A stretch of DNA of 34,775 nucleotides, from positions 1 to 34,775 of the forward strand of contig JACRBX010000162.1 of the NCBI GenBank assembly GCA_016219225.1. The letters run 5' to 3'. This document shows positions 1-7,654 of this stretch, piece by piece (position 1 is the stretch's first letter; the number at the start of each line of letters is the position of its first letter). A program made the position numbers and the translations under genes. Under the pieces are notes generated by a model. The model was not told the DNA's origin, ran no database searches, and saw nothing but the letters and a program-made list of their open reading frames with translations. Source of the stretch: Deltaproteobacteria bacterium (lineage in GTDB: Bacteria > Desulfobacterota > RBG-13-43-22).

Positions 1-108
1 GGTATTTTTTCAATGCCTTGGAGATCGTCTGAGTGTTCCTGACTGGGCGGTTTCAGGATTAATTGGAAAATAGTTTTCAGGATCAGGGGTCGGGGGTCAG
101 TTGAGAAT

Positions 109-258
109 AAAGTTTCAAGTTCCAAGCCGCAAGTTTCAAGTGAAAAACCTGGATTCGGGAGTTCAAGGATTTTATTTCCAAGCCATTCACTTGAATCCTT
201 GACCCCCTGAATCCTTGAATCCTTTTTCATGCTTCATGTCGCCCCTTGAGGGGCGAGG
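109..258. repeat. Dispersed intergenic repeat, copy 1
   Basis: Two blocks, 109-148 (a run of 'TTCAAGTT'-like units ending in TGAAAAAC) and 215-258 (TGAATCCTTTTTCATGCTTC then an inverted repeat GCCCCTTGAGGGGC at 241-254), recur in the same order at 6481-6562. Both copies lie just upstream of a plus-strand gene, here the lytic transglycosylase. The spacing between blocks is longer in this copy. This looks like a species-specific intergenic repeat; its function is unknown. The in-frame TTG at 215 lies inside the repeat, which argues against it as a gene start. Confidence 0.6.
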
Positions 259-274
259 ATTTAACAAGAACCCA

Positions 275-1192
275 ATGGCATTAAAAAAATCGGACATAAT
301 TCTTCTGCTGAGTCTGGGTTTGTGTTTGGGCCTGTCTTGGCTCGGGACGAGCCCGGCCCAGGCCTTTTATTATACCTTTCCCCACTCCCTGTCGCTCTGT
401 GGTGAACCGGTTCCCCTTGCAGACCGAAAGATCTGGGAACGAATGGACCGGGAGTTTACCATTAATGTCTATGACCGGGCCCAGGTCTTTCTGTGGCTAA
501 AGAGGAGTAAACGGTATTTCCCTTATATTGAGGCCAGGCTTAAAGAGAAAGGGATGCCTGATGACCTGAAGTATCTGCTGGTGGCGGAAAGCGCCCTACG
601 ACCCCAGGCCCTCTCCAACAAAGGGGCGGCCGGATTCTGGCAATTTATTGAAAAAACAGGCAAAAGATTCAGTCTGCAGAAAAAACCCTGGATCGACGAA
701 AGGCTGGATTTGATCAAATCCACCGATGCAGCCATCAATTACCTGAAGATTTTATACGATCAATTCGGTAAATGGACCCTGGCTATGGCCGCCTATAATT
801 GCGGGGAAGAACGGGTTAAAGAGGAAATTACTCTCCAGGGAGAAAATGATTATTACCGAATGGCTTTGCCCCAGGAGACCGAGCGCTATATCTTCCGGAT
901 CCTGACGGCCAAGGTTTTATTGTCCGATCCTAAAAAATACGGTTTTGAGCTTCCTGAAAAAGAAGGATATCTCCCTATAGAATACGATCAAGTCCTGGTT
1001 CAGCTTCCTCATCCGGTTCCCCTTCGGGATATTGCCAAAGCCTGCGGCTCCTATTTCAAGGAACTCAAAGAGTTAAACCCGGAAATTCAAGGGTATAACC
1101 TTCCGGCAGGTGTGCATCAACTTAAAATTCCAGTGGGGAAAAAAATTCTTCTGGAAAAAAATTGTAAGGATTGGCTGAAGATACTTCCCTAA
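275..1192 (+). CDS. MltD-like membrane-bound lytic murein transglycosylase
   Basis: Cleaves the glycan strands of peptidoglycan in the periplasm. The N-terminal hydrophobic stretch (residues about 7-30) ending in ...SPAQA is a Sec signal peptide. The SLT domain spans roughly residues 75-210, with the motif AESALRPQALSNKGAAGFWQ holding the putative catalytic Glu105, and the later AMAAYNCGEERV segment typical of the fold. The last 65 residues (VPLRDIAKACG...LKELNPEI...LPAGVHQLKIP) resemble the LysM-like tail of MltD proteins. I chose the ATG at 275; an in-frame TTG at 215 would add 20 residues encoded by an intergenic repeat and would place extra sequence before the signal peptide. At about 305 residues it is shorter than E. 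coli MltD, with a single C-terminal repeat. Confidence 0.85.
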   Translation: MALKKSDIILLLSLGLCLGLSWLGTSPAQAFYYTFPHSLSLCGEPVPLADRKIWERMDREFTINVYDRAQVFLWLKRSKRYFPYIEARLKEKGMPDDLKYLLVAESALRPQALSNKGAAGFWQFIEKTGKRFSLQKKPWIDERLDLIKSTDAAINYLKILYDQFGKWTLAMAAYNCGEERVKEEITLQGENDYYRMALPQETERYIFRILTAKVLLSDPKKYGFELPEKEGYLPIEYDQVLVQLPHPVPLRDIAKACGSYFKELKELNPEIQGYNLPAGVHQLKIPVGKKILLEKNCKDWLKILP

Positions 1193-1210
1193 ACCTCTTC
1201 CTTTTTTTGA

Positions 1211-1239
1211 TTGACACCCAATATATAGTATAGTAAAAT
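1211..1239 (+). promoter_or_regulatory. Sigma-70-type promoter of the 61-aa Cys-rich protein
   Basis: TTGACA at 1211-1216, a 17-bp spacer, then TAAAAT at 1234-1239. The downstream gene begins 35 bp later behind a GAGGAGGGG ribosome binding site. The exact -35, ideal spacing and a start of transcription near 1246 fit a strong housekeeping promoter; no experimental support. Confidence 0.6.
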
Positions 1240-1274
1240 TTTTATATACTCTATAAAGGGATAGAGGAGGGGTC

Positions 1275-1460
1275 ATGGAGGAAAAAATGCAGGAAAACCA
1301 TTTCTGTTTTAACTTAAAGCTCCCGGATCTCCAATGTCAGCAATGTATCTGGCTGGAATGGAATGAAAACACCTTGAGTTGCCTCAACCGGAAAAGGATG
1401 ATCTGTAGTCTTTACGTTGAAGAAATTTTTGGGGAGTTGATCCCCAAGACGATTAATTAG
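1275..1460 (+). CDS. Small Cys-rich protein of unknown function (61 aa)
   Basis: I do not recognise a family. The ATG is preceded by a good Shine-Dalgarno (AGGAGGGG, about 5 nt upstream) and a near-consensus promoter at 1211-1239, so expression is likely. It has five cysteines: C11, the pair C21-x2-C24, C36 and C44. The last four (C-x2-C-x11-C-x7-C) could bind zinc or an Fe-S cluster, which is inference from spacing only. No signal peptide or membrane segment. It ends only six bases before the convergent stop of the zincin gene on the other strand, so it appears to be a single-gene unit. Confidence 0.6.
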   Translation: MEEKMQENHFCFNLKLPDLQCQQCIWLEWNENTLSCLNRKRMICSLYVEEIFGELIPKTIN

Positions 1461-1465
1461 CCTTA

Positions 1466-1837
1466 TTAATATCCCAAATGGCGTATCCGGGTCTCCGGAA
1501 AGCCGAAATGATGGGCTATTTCATGGACCAGGGTCTTTCTGATCTGGTCCTTAACCCTGCCTTCGGACGGACAGGTACGCAGAATAGGGCCACGAAAAAG
1601 GGTGATGCGATCTGGAAAATTGATCCCTTGAAAATAGCTTTTTTCCGGCCGGGGGACCCCTTGATACAAACCGAAGAGCAGCTCCCGTTCCCCCAGCCCC
1701 AATTCCTTTAAAAGTTGCGCAGAAGGTTCCTCTTCAACGACAATTTCCACATTTTCCAGCTTTTCGAGGAATTCTGCGGGAATTTCTTCCAGGGCCTGGC
1801 TGACCAGGGCTTCAAATTGATCAAGGTTTAACCGAAT
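1466..1837 (-). CDS. Zincin-like metallopeptidase family protein (PF06262/DUF1025 type)
   Basis: The HEIAHHFGF motif near the C terminus is a zinc-metallopeptidase HExxH signature, and the segments GLYQGVP, PDRITLFRGPI and the terminal HLGY are characteristic of the small zincin-like family usually 115-130 residues long. The role of the family is poorly known. The first conventional start is GTG at 1750 (94 aa), but the reading frame stays open upstream and translates to RLNLDQFEALVSQALEE..., which matches the expected family N terminus. No ATG, GTG or TTG exists there; the best start is ATT at 1835-1837, overlapping the stop of the upstream HD-GYP gene by 10 nt and suggesting translational coupling. 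It is the third gene of the minus-strand kinase operon. Family assignment is firm; the start is inferred. Confidence 0.8.
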   Translation of the reverse strand: MRLNLDQFEALVSQALEEIPAEFLEKLENVEIVVEEEPSAQLLKELGLGERELLFGLYQGVPRPEKSYFQGINFPDRITLFRGPILRTCPSEGRVKDQIRKTLVHEIAHHFGFPETRIRHLGY

Positions 1838-3348
1838 CGTTCTTTCCCTTCTTCCGCTAAAAGAGTTAAAAAAATATCGACGGCCTGGGGATCGAATTGG
1901 AATCCGGCTTGCAGTCGAATCTCCTCTATGATCATTCCTTTACTCAATGGACGGCGGAATGGCCGCTCGGCGGCCATGGCATCGAAGCTGTCGGCCACAG
2001 CCAGGATCCTGGCCCCGAGATGGATGGCCTCCCCTTTCAACCCCTGAGGGTATCCCGTACCGTCATACCGTTCATGATGCTGGGCGATGATTGTCTTGGC
2101 TTCTCCCAAAAAGCCGACATGCTTAATGATGTTGAGCCCCAAATCGGGGTGCTCTTGAATCAAAGCGCGTTCCGATGGGTCTAATGGACCGGCTTTGCTT
2201 AAAATGCCTTCGGGAATCCCGATTTTTCCCACATCGTGAAGGAGCCCTGCTAAGAGGATATCCCGTATTTGCTGAATGGGAAGCCCCATGGTTTTGGCTA
2301 TCTTAAGCGATACTTCGGTGACCCTTTCACAATGTCCTCGGGTATAAGAATCTTTGGTCTCGATGGCCTCGGCCAGGCTCTTGACCAGTTCCAGATAAAC
2401 CGTTTCCATCTCCCGCCGGCGCAGTTCATTCTGAATGGCCACCGAGACGGAAGCGGACAACGATTCGAGGATTTTCAGGTCCTCTGGATTAAAAGGGAGA
2501 TCCCCTTCTTTATCGGTAACATTAATAACTCCAAATGGCTTATTCTGGATTTTAAGAGGGATTTGCAGGATCGGCAGGCTGATAAAAGCCTTGGAATCGG
2601 AGTATCCCTTGGCCCCATTTTTTTTCTGGATCGCATCCATTATAAAGGCCTTCCCCTCGGCATATACCCTGCCGGCTATAGGTTCTCCTACCGGTTGTCT
2701 TGTTTTTTTAACAATTTCTAAGGGAATTCCTTTGGCTTTTATAATTTCCAAACAATTTCTGGATTCGTTATGGAGCATAACGGATACCCGCCGGCTATGG
2801 GTCAACCGGCTGATGGTTTCAACCAGAAAGCCGGTGATGGTTTCTAAGCCTTCCAGGGTATTGAGCTGTATGGAGATATCGAAAAGCTGTTCGATCAAGG
2901 CGGTTTGCTCGGTCACCTTTCGTTCCAGATCTTCCTGATGTTTTCGATTTTCTTCCTGTAAACGCCTTCGATCATCGATCAGTTCTTTATAGTCCAACCC
3001 GCGCTTTACCGACAGGATTAAGACATCCCGTTGAATCGGTTTGGTTAAATAATCCAAGGCCCCGCAACGCATGACCTCCAGGGCCGTCTTCATATCCACA
3101 AAGCCTGAGAGCATGATAACCGGGACCAGAAGGCCTTTCTCCTTTAAACCCTTCAAAAAATGGATACCGTCCATACGGGGCATCTTAATATCGCAAAGCA
3201 CCAGGTCGACCGGTTCTTTTTCCAATACTTCCAAGGCTTCGGCTCCATCACCGGCTTCGATACCTACCCACCCTTCTCGCTCCAAATGGAGACGAACGAC
3301 CCGCCGAACAATTTCTTCATCATCAACCACCAAGATCTTATGGTTCAT
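1828..3348 (-). CDS. Response regulator with receiver, GAF and HD-GYP domains
   Basis: A cytoplasmic two-component output protein probably hydrolysing cyclic di-GMP. Residues 1-125 are a CheY-like receiver with acidic pair D9/D10, phospho-acceptor D53 (LVLCDIKMP), S81 and K103. A short coiled coil (about 125-160) leads into a GAF domain (about 160-310). The C-terminal 190 residues are an HD-GYP domain: HDVGK at 371-375 and HHERYDGTGYPQGL at about 424-437, with the metal- and substrate-binding residues intact, so catalysis is expected. The ATG overlaps the stop of the upstream histidine kinase by 4 nt, so the two are cotranscribed and most likely cognate. The full-length domain set shows no truncation. 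Confidence 0.92.
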   Translation of the reverse strand: MNHKILVVDDEEIVRRVVRLHLEREGWVGIEAGDGAEALEVLEKEPVDLVLCDIKMPRMDGIHFLKGLKEKGLLVPVIMLSGFVDMKTALEVMRCGALDYLTKPIQRDVLILSVKRGLDYKELIDDRRRLQEENRKHQEDLERKVTEQTALIEQLFDISIQLNTLEGLETITGFLVETISRLTHSRRVSVMLHNESRNCLEIIKAKGIPLEIVKKTRQPVGEPIAGRVYAEGKAFIMDAIQKKNGAKGYSDSKAFISLPILQIPLKIQNKPFGVINVTDKEGDLPFNPEDLKILESLSASVSVAIQNELRRREMETVYLELVKSLAEAIETKDSYTRGHCERVTEVSLKIAKTMGLPIQQIRDILLAGLLHDVGKIGIPEGILSKAGPLDPSERALIQEHPDLGLNIIKHVGFLGEAKTIIAQHHERYDGTGYPQGLKGEAIHLGARILAVADSFDAMAAERPFRRPLSKGMIIEEIRLQAGFQFDPQAVDIFLTLLAEEGKERFG

Positions 3349-4484
3349 TCTGGTCTCCTCGGGAATGGAAAAATCACCCTGAAGGTCGTCCCTCTTCCTT
3401 CTTTGCTCTCCACTTCGATACTTCCCCGATATTTAGTGATCAGCCGGTGGGTCACCGTCAGTCCTAATCCGGTCCCCTGGCCCGGGGGTTTGGTCGTAAA
3501 AAAAGGATCAAAGATCTTTTTCAGGGTTTCCTTAGCAATCCCCGGTCCGGTGTCCTGGATCACCACCTCCAGACCACGACTGGTTTTTCGATTAGCCAGT
3601 CTTAACATCCCGTTACCCTCCATGGCTTCCACGGCATTGCTGATCAGGTTGACAAATATTTGTTGGATCTCACTGTCGCTGGCCCGGATAGGTTCCAATT
3701 CCATCAGATCCTCGGTCACCTCGATATCCCCGAACATGGCCGCGCGACTGACCATACGCAGGGCATCTTTAAGGGCCTGCTGCAGGTTGACCGACGAAAT
3801 AGCATCGCTCCGGGGGATTCGGGAATAGGTGGAAAGATCTTTGACAATTTCTGCGATTCTCCCGGAATATACGATGATCTCCTTCAAGTATTGGTTTCTA
3901 AGCGTTGGGGAATCGGTATGCTGAAGGATCTCGGCCAGGCCTAAGATACCGGTCAGGGGATTATTGATCTCGTGGGCCACCCCTGAGGCCAGGATCCCGA
4001 TCCCGGCCAGCTTTTCGGCCTGGATAAGTTGTTCCTGCAACCGTTTCTCCCCGGTAATATCACGGGAGTATTGGATAATGGAAGTCAACGCCCCCCCTTC
4101 ATTATAAATAGGGTAGGCCTGTTGAAAGTGAATTTGATTGATATCTTCCACATAGCGCTCCCCGGAAACGGCCTGACCGGTAAGGAGGGTTTGGGTGACC
4201 GCACAGCCCGGGCAGGGTCTTTCAAACCCATGCCTGACCTGGTAACATTTTCTGCTTTTCAGTTCCTCTAAGGATCGTACACCGCTCTGGGTGATGAAAG
4301 TCTGGTTAGCCAACAAGATTTCGTATTGGGGATTCAGGATAAACAAAGGATCTTGGAAGCCTGAAAAGATGGCTTCCAATTGGGCCTTTTGACGAGCGAT
4401 TGCATCCCGGCTGACCTCCGGGTCCTCTGGTTGAGAAGCCTTGTCGGCCAACAGGGACTCCACCGATTGATATTCTGGTTTCAT
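3345..4484 (-). CDS. Cytoplasmic PAS-domain sensor histidine kinase
   Basis: First gene of the minus-strand signalling operon; its likely partner is the HD-GYP regulator that it overlaps by 4 nt. A PAS domain occupies about residues 30-145. The HisKA box around H171 (GVAHEINNPLTGI) is followed by an HATPase domain with N box (FVNLISNAVEAM), DTGPGIA (G1), FDPFFTTK (F) and GTGLGL (G2) motifs, all intact. There is no membrane segment, so the signal is cytosolic. The PAS domain contains C80 and the cluster PCPGC (C91, C94), a three-cysteine arrangement that might bind a metal or respond to redox; that is inference. Start at ATG 4484, about 110 nt after a candidate promoter. Confidence 0.92.
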   Translation of the reverse strand: MKPEYQSVESLLADKASQPEDPEVSRDAIARQKAQLEAIFSGFQDPLFILNPQYEILLANQTFITQSGVRSLEELKSRKCYQVRHGFERPCPGCAVTQTLLTGQAVSGERYVEDINQIHFQQAYPIYNEGGALTSIIQYSRDITGEKRLQEQLIQAEKLAGIGILASGVAHEINNPLTGILGLAEILQHTDSPTLRNQYLKEIIVYSGRIAEIVKDLSTYSRIPRSDAISSVNLQQALKDALRMVSRAAMFGDIEVTEDLMELEPIRASDSEIQQIFVNLISNAVEAMEGNGMLRLANRKTSRGLEVVIQDTGPGIAKETLKKIFDPFFTTKPPGQGTGLGLTVTHRLITKYRGSIEVESKEGRGTTFRVIFPFPRRPE

Positions 4485-4888
4485 TGGATTCCTATTGAAG
4501 GTAAAGAGGTAAAATTAACCCTGTTGGATAAATTCCCATAATGGATTTCAAATTTACTTCCCTTATCTTCCAGGAATTAATAACCGATTAAAAGGATTGT
4601 ATCTTAACGGAGGGTTGGGAAGTTGTCAAAATTTTTATTTATAATTTAGAAAATTTAAGCTAAAAACCCCGAGAACGATCTGGTCTGGAAAAATATTTTC
4701 GGTATTGGCCCACATTTATGTAGGATAATATGGAATAGGTTATTATTTTAATGGAAGGCTTAAGAAAAAAAGTTGGGAACCCGGTTAAGTCTATTGGCGG
4801 CACCATTTCCGACCACCTCATCAGCGTTATGGGGGGGCAGTCCAGTGCCCGGTTTCCGGGGTACCAAAAGAGTTGAAGCGGGCAAAAA
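4485..4888. other. Intergenic region between two minus-strand operons
   Basis: About 400 bp, AT-rich in its first half. It holds the candidate promoter of the kinase operon (4601-4629) and the downstream region of the flavodoxin gene. I see no convincing rho-independent terminator or small gene. An open frame on the minus strand over 4660-4941 lacks any recognisable protein character and overlaps the flavodoxin 3' end. Confidence 0.5.
4601..4629 (-). promoter_or_regulatory. Candidate promoter of the kinase / HD-GYP / zincin operon
   Basis: On the minus strand: TTGACA (4629-4624), a 17-bp spacer, TAAGAT (4606-4601). Transcription would start near 4594, about 110 nt before the kinase ATG. The exact -35 and optimal spacing make this the best promoter candidate in the gap. 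Confidence 0.5.
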
Positions 4889-5350
4889 TCAATAGATCCC
4901 CGCCTCACAGCCGGCGGCGATGGTCCGGCCCAGGTCTTCACATTGGGCCAGGATATCTACGGTAACAGGACCTTTGGCAATAAGGGGCTCTTGGGATTTC
5001 TTGAATTGATAGGCAAGGCAGATCCTTTCGATATGGGTCAAAGCCCCCTGGCCGTCGTTTCCGGCGCTGATAAAAACGGCATAGGGCTTTCGGAAGATCT
5101 TTTTATTCCCTCTGACCTGCTCATAGGTCCGATCAAAGAGGTCCTTAACCGCCCCGGACATATACCCAAAGTATTCAGGGGAACCCAGCACCAGCCCATC
5201 ACAATCAATCAAGTCTTCGTCCGTTACCTCAAAGGCCCTTTTTAATAGGGCCGTTACGCCTTCGATTTCCCCGGCCCCATGGGCCACCGCTTCGGCCATC
5301 TTTCGGGTATTGCCGCTTTGTGAGTGATAGACTATAAGAATTTTAACCAT
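4889..5350 (-). CDS. Flavodoxin-family / WrbA-like FMN protein
   Basis: A small FMN-binding electron carrier or NAD(P)H:quinone oxidoreductase-like protein of 153 residues. It opens with VKILIVYHSQSGNTRKMAE, the phosphate-binding loop of the flavodoxin fold, and has the second flavin loop LVLGSPEYFGYMSGAVKDLFDRT and a third SAGNDGQGAL. Start: ATG at 5348-5350; an upstream in-frame codon at 5389 would lie deep in the preceding gene. The ATG overlaps the stop of the TolB-like gene by 8 nt, so the two form an operon. Redox partner unknown; it could serve any of the anaerobic redox enzymes of such an organism. Confidence 0.88.
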   Translation of the reverse strand: MVKILIVYHSQSGNTRKMAEAVAHGAGEIEGVTALLKRAFEVTDEDLIDCDGLVLGSPEYFGYMSGAVKDLFDRTYEQVRGNKKIFRKPYAVFISAGNDGQGALTHIERICLAYQFKKSQEPLIAKGPVTVDILAQCEDLGRTIAAGCEAGIY

Positions 5351-6386
5351 TGAATCCCTTCTCGACATACAGGTCCGGCCAGCGGTCATTGGCCGGATTA
5401 TAGGTGATCCGCACCGCCTCTTTCCAGGGGCGGCTCATTTTCCAGAGGAAGATTTCGTAATCGGCCAGGTCATGTTCATGGTCCCCTTCCGAGGCGCCCC
5501 AGACCAGCCATTTCCCGTCGTTGGAAACCTTGGGAAAGTATTCGTGACTGAAGGTCAAGGGCAGGTCCATCAACACCTTTTTCCCTCTCCCGTCCAGGCC
5601 GGAACTCAGCATTTGCGTTCCACCCCGGCCCCCTACTTCCACCCAGGCCAGTGTCCGGCCGTCAGGCATCCAGGTCAGCTCGCAACTGTTGTCTCCCAGC
5701 CGGATCAGGCGATTTTGGGATAAGCGGAGGAGAAATACCCCGGAAAGCTTCCCCCGCAGGGTTATGGCCAAAAGATCGGGGTCCTTGGGAGACAGCTCCG
5801 GGGTCTGGGGTTCGGCCTCGTAGGGGGGCTTCCGCCCGTTAAAAAGGAGGGTTTCCCTTGATCCGCCAAGCCTTTTCATCAGGACCAGATCGCCCCTTAA
5901 AAAGGTAAAATGCTCTCCATCCGGCAACCAGGCAGGAAAATTACCGTTTTTAACCACCAGGGATTCCTTACCCGAACCCAGGTCGAAGAGATAGACATCC
6001 CAGGGTCGCTGATCCCGTTCGGAGACCCAGCGCTGCTGGGACCGGGCAAAAAGGATCCGGTTCCCATCGGGGCTGATCCGGGGGTAGTAACTGACGTGGG
6101 GATGGCTGGTCAACTGGTACTGCTTCAAATCCGGCAACGTCAACAAGAAAATCTGATGAGTTCCGGAGCGGCTGGAACTCCAGACCAGTTTTCCCTTGGC
6201 TTCTCCCCATAATTGTCTTATTCTATCCGGTGTTTCTTCGGGCCATTGGGTCTCGGCCGGTTTTAGAAAGTAATATCCAAAATAGCGATAAACGAGCCGC
6301 GGACCGTATTGGTAAGCGAACAGACCTCCCAGCAGTATCAGGAAGGCCAGGAAGGCCCAGGTAATTTTTTTAGAAAAAGGAGTCAT
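5343..6386 (-). CDS. TolB-like beta-propeller protein with N-terminal membrane anchor
   Basis: An extracytoplasmic protein of about 347 residues. An uncleaved or cleavable hydrophobic segment at residues about 9-27 (ITWAFLAFLILLGGLFAYQ) is followed by WD40-like/PD40 repeats of the TolB type: YYPRISPDGNRILFARS, FPAWLPDGEHFTFLR, CELTWMPDGRTLAWVE and YFPKVSNDGKWLVWGAS. Such propellers usually bind proteins; there is no peptidase domain, so it is not a DPP-type enzyme. Start chosen at ATG 6386; a TTG directly before it (6389) is the alternative. It overlaps the flavodoxin gene downstream. The functional link between the two is unclear. Confidence 0.75.
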   Translation of the reverse strand: MTPFSKKITWAFLAFLILLGGLFAYQYGPRLVYRYFGYYFLKPAETQWPEETPDRIRQLWGEAKGKLVWSSSRSGTHQIFLLTLPDLKQYQLTSHPHVSYYPRISPDGNRILFARSQQRWVSERDQRPWDVYLFDLGSGKESLVVKNGNFPAWLPDGEHFTFLRGDLVLMKRLGGSRETLLFNGRKPPYEAEPQTPELSPKDPDLLAITLRGKLSGVFLLRLSQNRLIRLGDNSCELTWMPDGRTLAWVEVGGRGGTQMLSSGLDGRGKKVLMDLPLTFSHEYFPKVSNDGKWLVWGASEGDHEHDLADYEIFLWKMSRPWKEAVRITYNPANDRWPDLYVEKGFNG

Positions 6387-6431
6387 CAAGCTGTAAGGAA
6401 TGGGGTATGCGGTTGATTTTTTAATGGCTTA

Positions 6432-6460
6432 AGCATACCCTGTCGGCGGGAGAAAATCAA
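6432..6460 (-). promoter_or_regulatory. Candidate promoter of the TolB-like / flavodoxin pair
   Basis: Minus strand: TTGATT (6460-6455), 17-bp spacer, TATGCT (6437-6432), placed about 45 bp upstream of the ATG at 6386. Both hexamers match consensus at 4 of 6 positions. The same two hexamers with the same spacing occur before the RHS gene at 23418-23446. Confidence 0.35.
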
Positions 6461-6480
6461 ATTATTCCAGGCGATGTAAC

Positions 6481-6562
6481 AAAGTTTCAAGTTTCAGGTT
6501 GCAAGTGTGAAAAACATTGAATCCTTTTTCATGCTTCGTGGCACCCTCAAGGGGCATGAGGG
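6481..6562. repeat. Dispersed intergenic repeat, copy 2
   Basis: Shares with 109-258 the block AAAGTTTCAAGTTTCAGGTT...TGAAAAAC followed by TGAATCCTTTTTCATGCTTC and a short inverted repeat around CCCTCAAGGGG. It lies upstream of the flippase-like gene. The two blocks are adjacent here but about 65 bp apart in copy 1. Confidence 0.6.
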
Positions 6563-6588
6563 CTTAGTACGAATAAAAGGAGCGTCGT

Positions 6589-7632
6589 TTGCGGCCCATC
6601 ATAAAAAGCCTCCTGCTGTTTTTCGGTTCGGCCACCATAACCGCCTGGCTGGTTTATAGCCTGTTTACGCAAACACAGCGCGGCGACTGGGAGAAGGTAC
6701 TTGGGTTAAATTATCTCCCCCTCCTGGTTTACCTCGCCCTGTATGCCCTCAACCTTTATCTGAGAACCTGGCGATATTATACGCTGCTTAAAGCCACCCA
6801 CACCCCTAGGCTGCCTTCCTTCGGGGACTTAACCCTGGTAACCCTGGTCCGGAATATGCTGGTCGATTTTCTGCCGGCCCGCATAGGCGGCCTTTCGTAT
6901 ATTGTTATATTAAACCAGGTCCTCAAAGTTGAGATGGCCCCCTGTCTGACCTCCTTTACTTACGCCGCTCTATTTGACCTGCTGGGACTGGCTCCTTTGT
7001 TAGGGGTTTTCCTGTTTATATCCCTGCCGGAGTTTTCGGGAACCGGCCTGGCTTTGGGACTGGCCGCCTTGCTTTTAACCGGGTCCTCCCTGTTGTTCCT
7101 CCGGTTTGTCGAACCGGTGTTGGTTTTTTTTTTACGGCTTCTCACCCGTAAAGGAAGGCGCTGGCAGACCAATAAATGGGTTCTGAAAATCGAAGCCCAT
7201 CTCCGGCAGTTGATCGAGTCCCTGGCGGCATTGGGCAGCGGCAGGATTTTTTGGCTGACCCTGACGGTTTCCATCTTGATTCGCCTGGTCAAGTACCTGA
7301 TGTTGTCGATTCTTCTCCTGTCAATTATAAAGGCCGTAACCGGGGAACTTACCGGCCTCCCCTGGTACATACTATTTTTGGGGCTCATCGCTTCAGAGGC
7401 GGCGGCGGCTCTCCCCATTGGGGGGTTGGCCGGGTTCGGCCTTTATGAGGGGGTTCTGGGAATGATCCTGGCGACCCAGGGGATGGATTCATCCCAGGCC
7501 CTGTTGATTTCCTTTATGCAACACCTGATCACCCAGTTTTTCGATTACGGGGCCGGAGCCGGGGCCTTGATTTATTTGCTGACTATTAGGAAGCAGGTTA
7601 AAAGGTGGCCCGGTAAAGACGCTCGGGAATGA
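6589..7632 (+). CDS. Flippase-like integral membrane protein (UPF0104 / LPG synthase TM-like)
   Basis: A polytopic inner-membrane protein of 347 residues with about eight hydrophobic helices. The sequence layout is that of the lysylphosphatidylglycerol-synthase transmembrane / UPF0104 family: YLRTWRYYTLLKA early, LVRNMLVDFLPARIGGLSY in the middle, and EAAAALPIGGLAGFGLYEGVL near the end. Members are thought to move lipid-linked substrates across the membrane; the substrate here cannot be read from sequence. The start is TTG at 6589, supported by an AAAAGGAG ribosome binding site 7 nt upstream. No partner glycosyltransferase is adjacent: the previous genes run the other way, and the next minus-strand gene converges on it 22 bp downstream. 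Confidence 0.8.
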   Translation: MRPIIKSLLLFFGSATITAWLVYSLFTQTQRGDWEKVLGLNYLPLLVYLALYALNLYLRTWRYYTLLKATHTPRLPSFGDLTLVTLVRNMLVDFLPARIGGLSYIVILNQVLKVEMAPCLTSFTYAALFDLLGLAPLLGVFLFISLPEFSGTGLALGLAALLLTGSSLLFLRFVEPVLVFFLRLLTRKGRRWQTNKWVLKIEAHLRQLIESLAALGSGRIFWLTLTVSILIRLVKYLMLSILLLSIIKAVTGELTGLPWYILFLGLIASEAAAALPIGGLAGFGLYEGVLGMILATQGMDSSQALLISFMQHLITQFFDYGAGAGALIYLLTIRKQVKRWPGKDARE

Positions 7633-7654
7633 CGATAAAAGTGCCACTGTAGTG

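Noticed and set aside
4660-4941. Minus-strand frame of 93 codons after the flavodoxin gene
   Set aside because: It overlaps the flavodoxin 3' end in another frame and has no ribosome binding site or protein-like composition.
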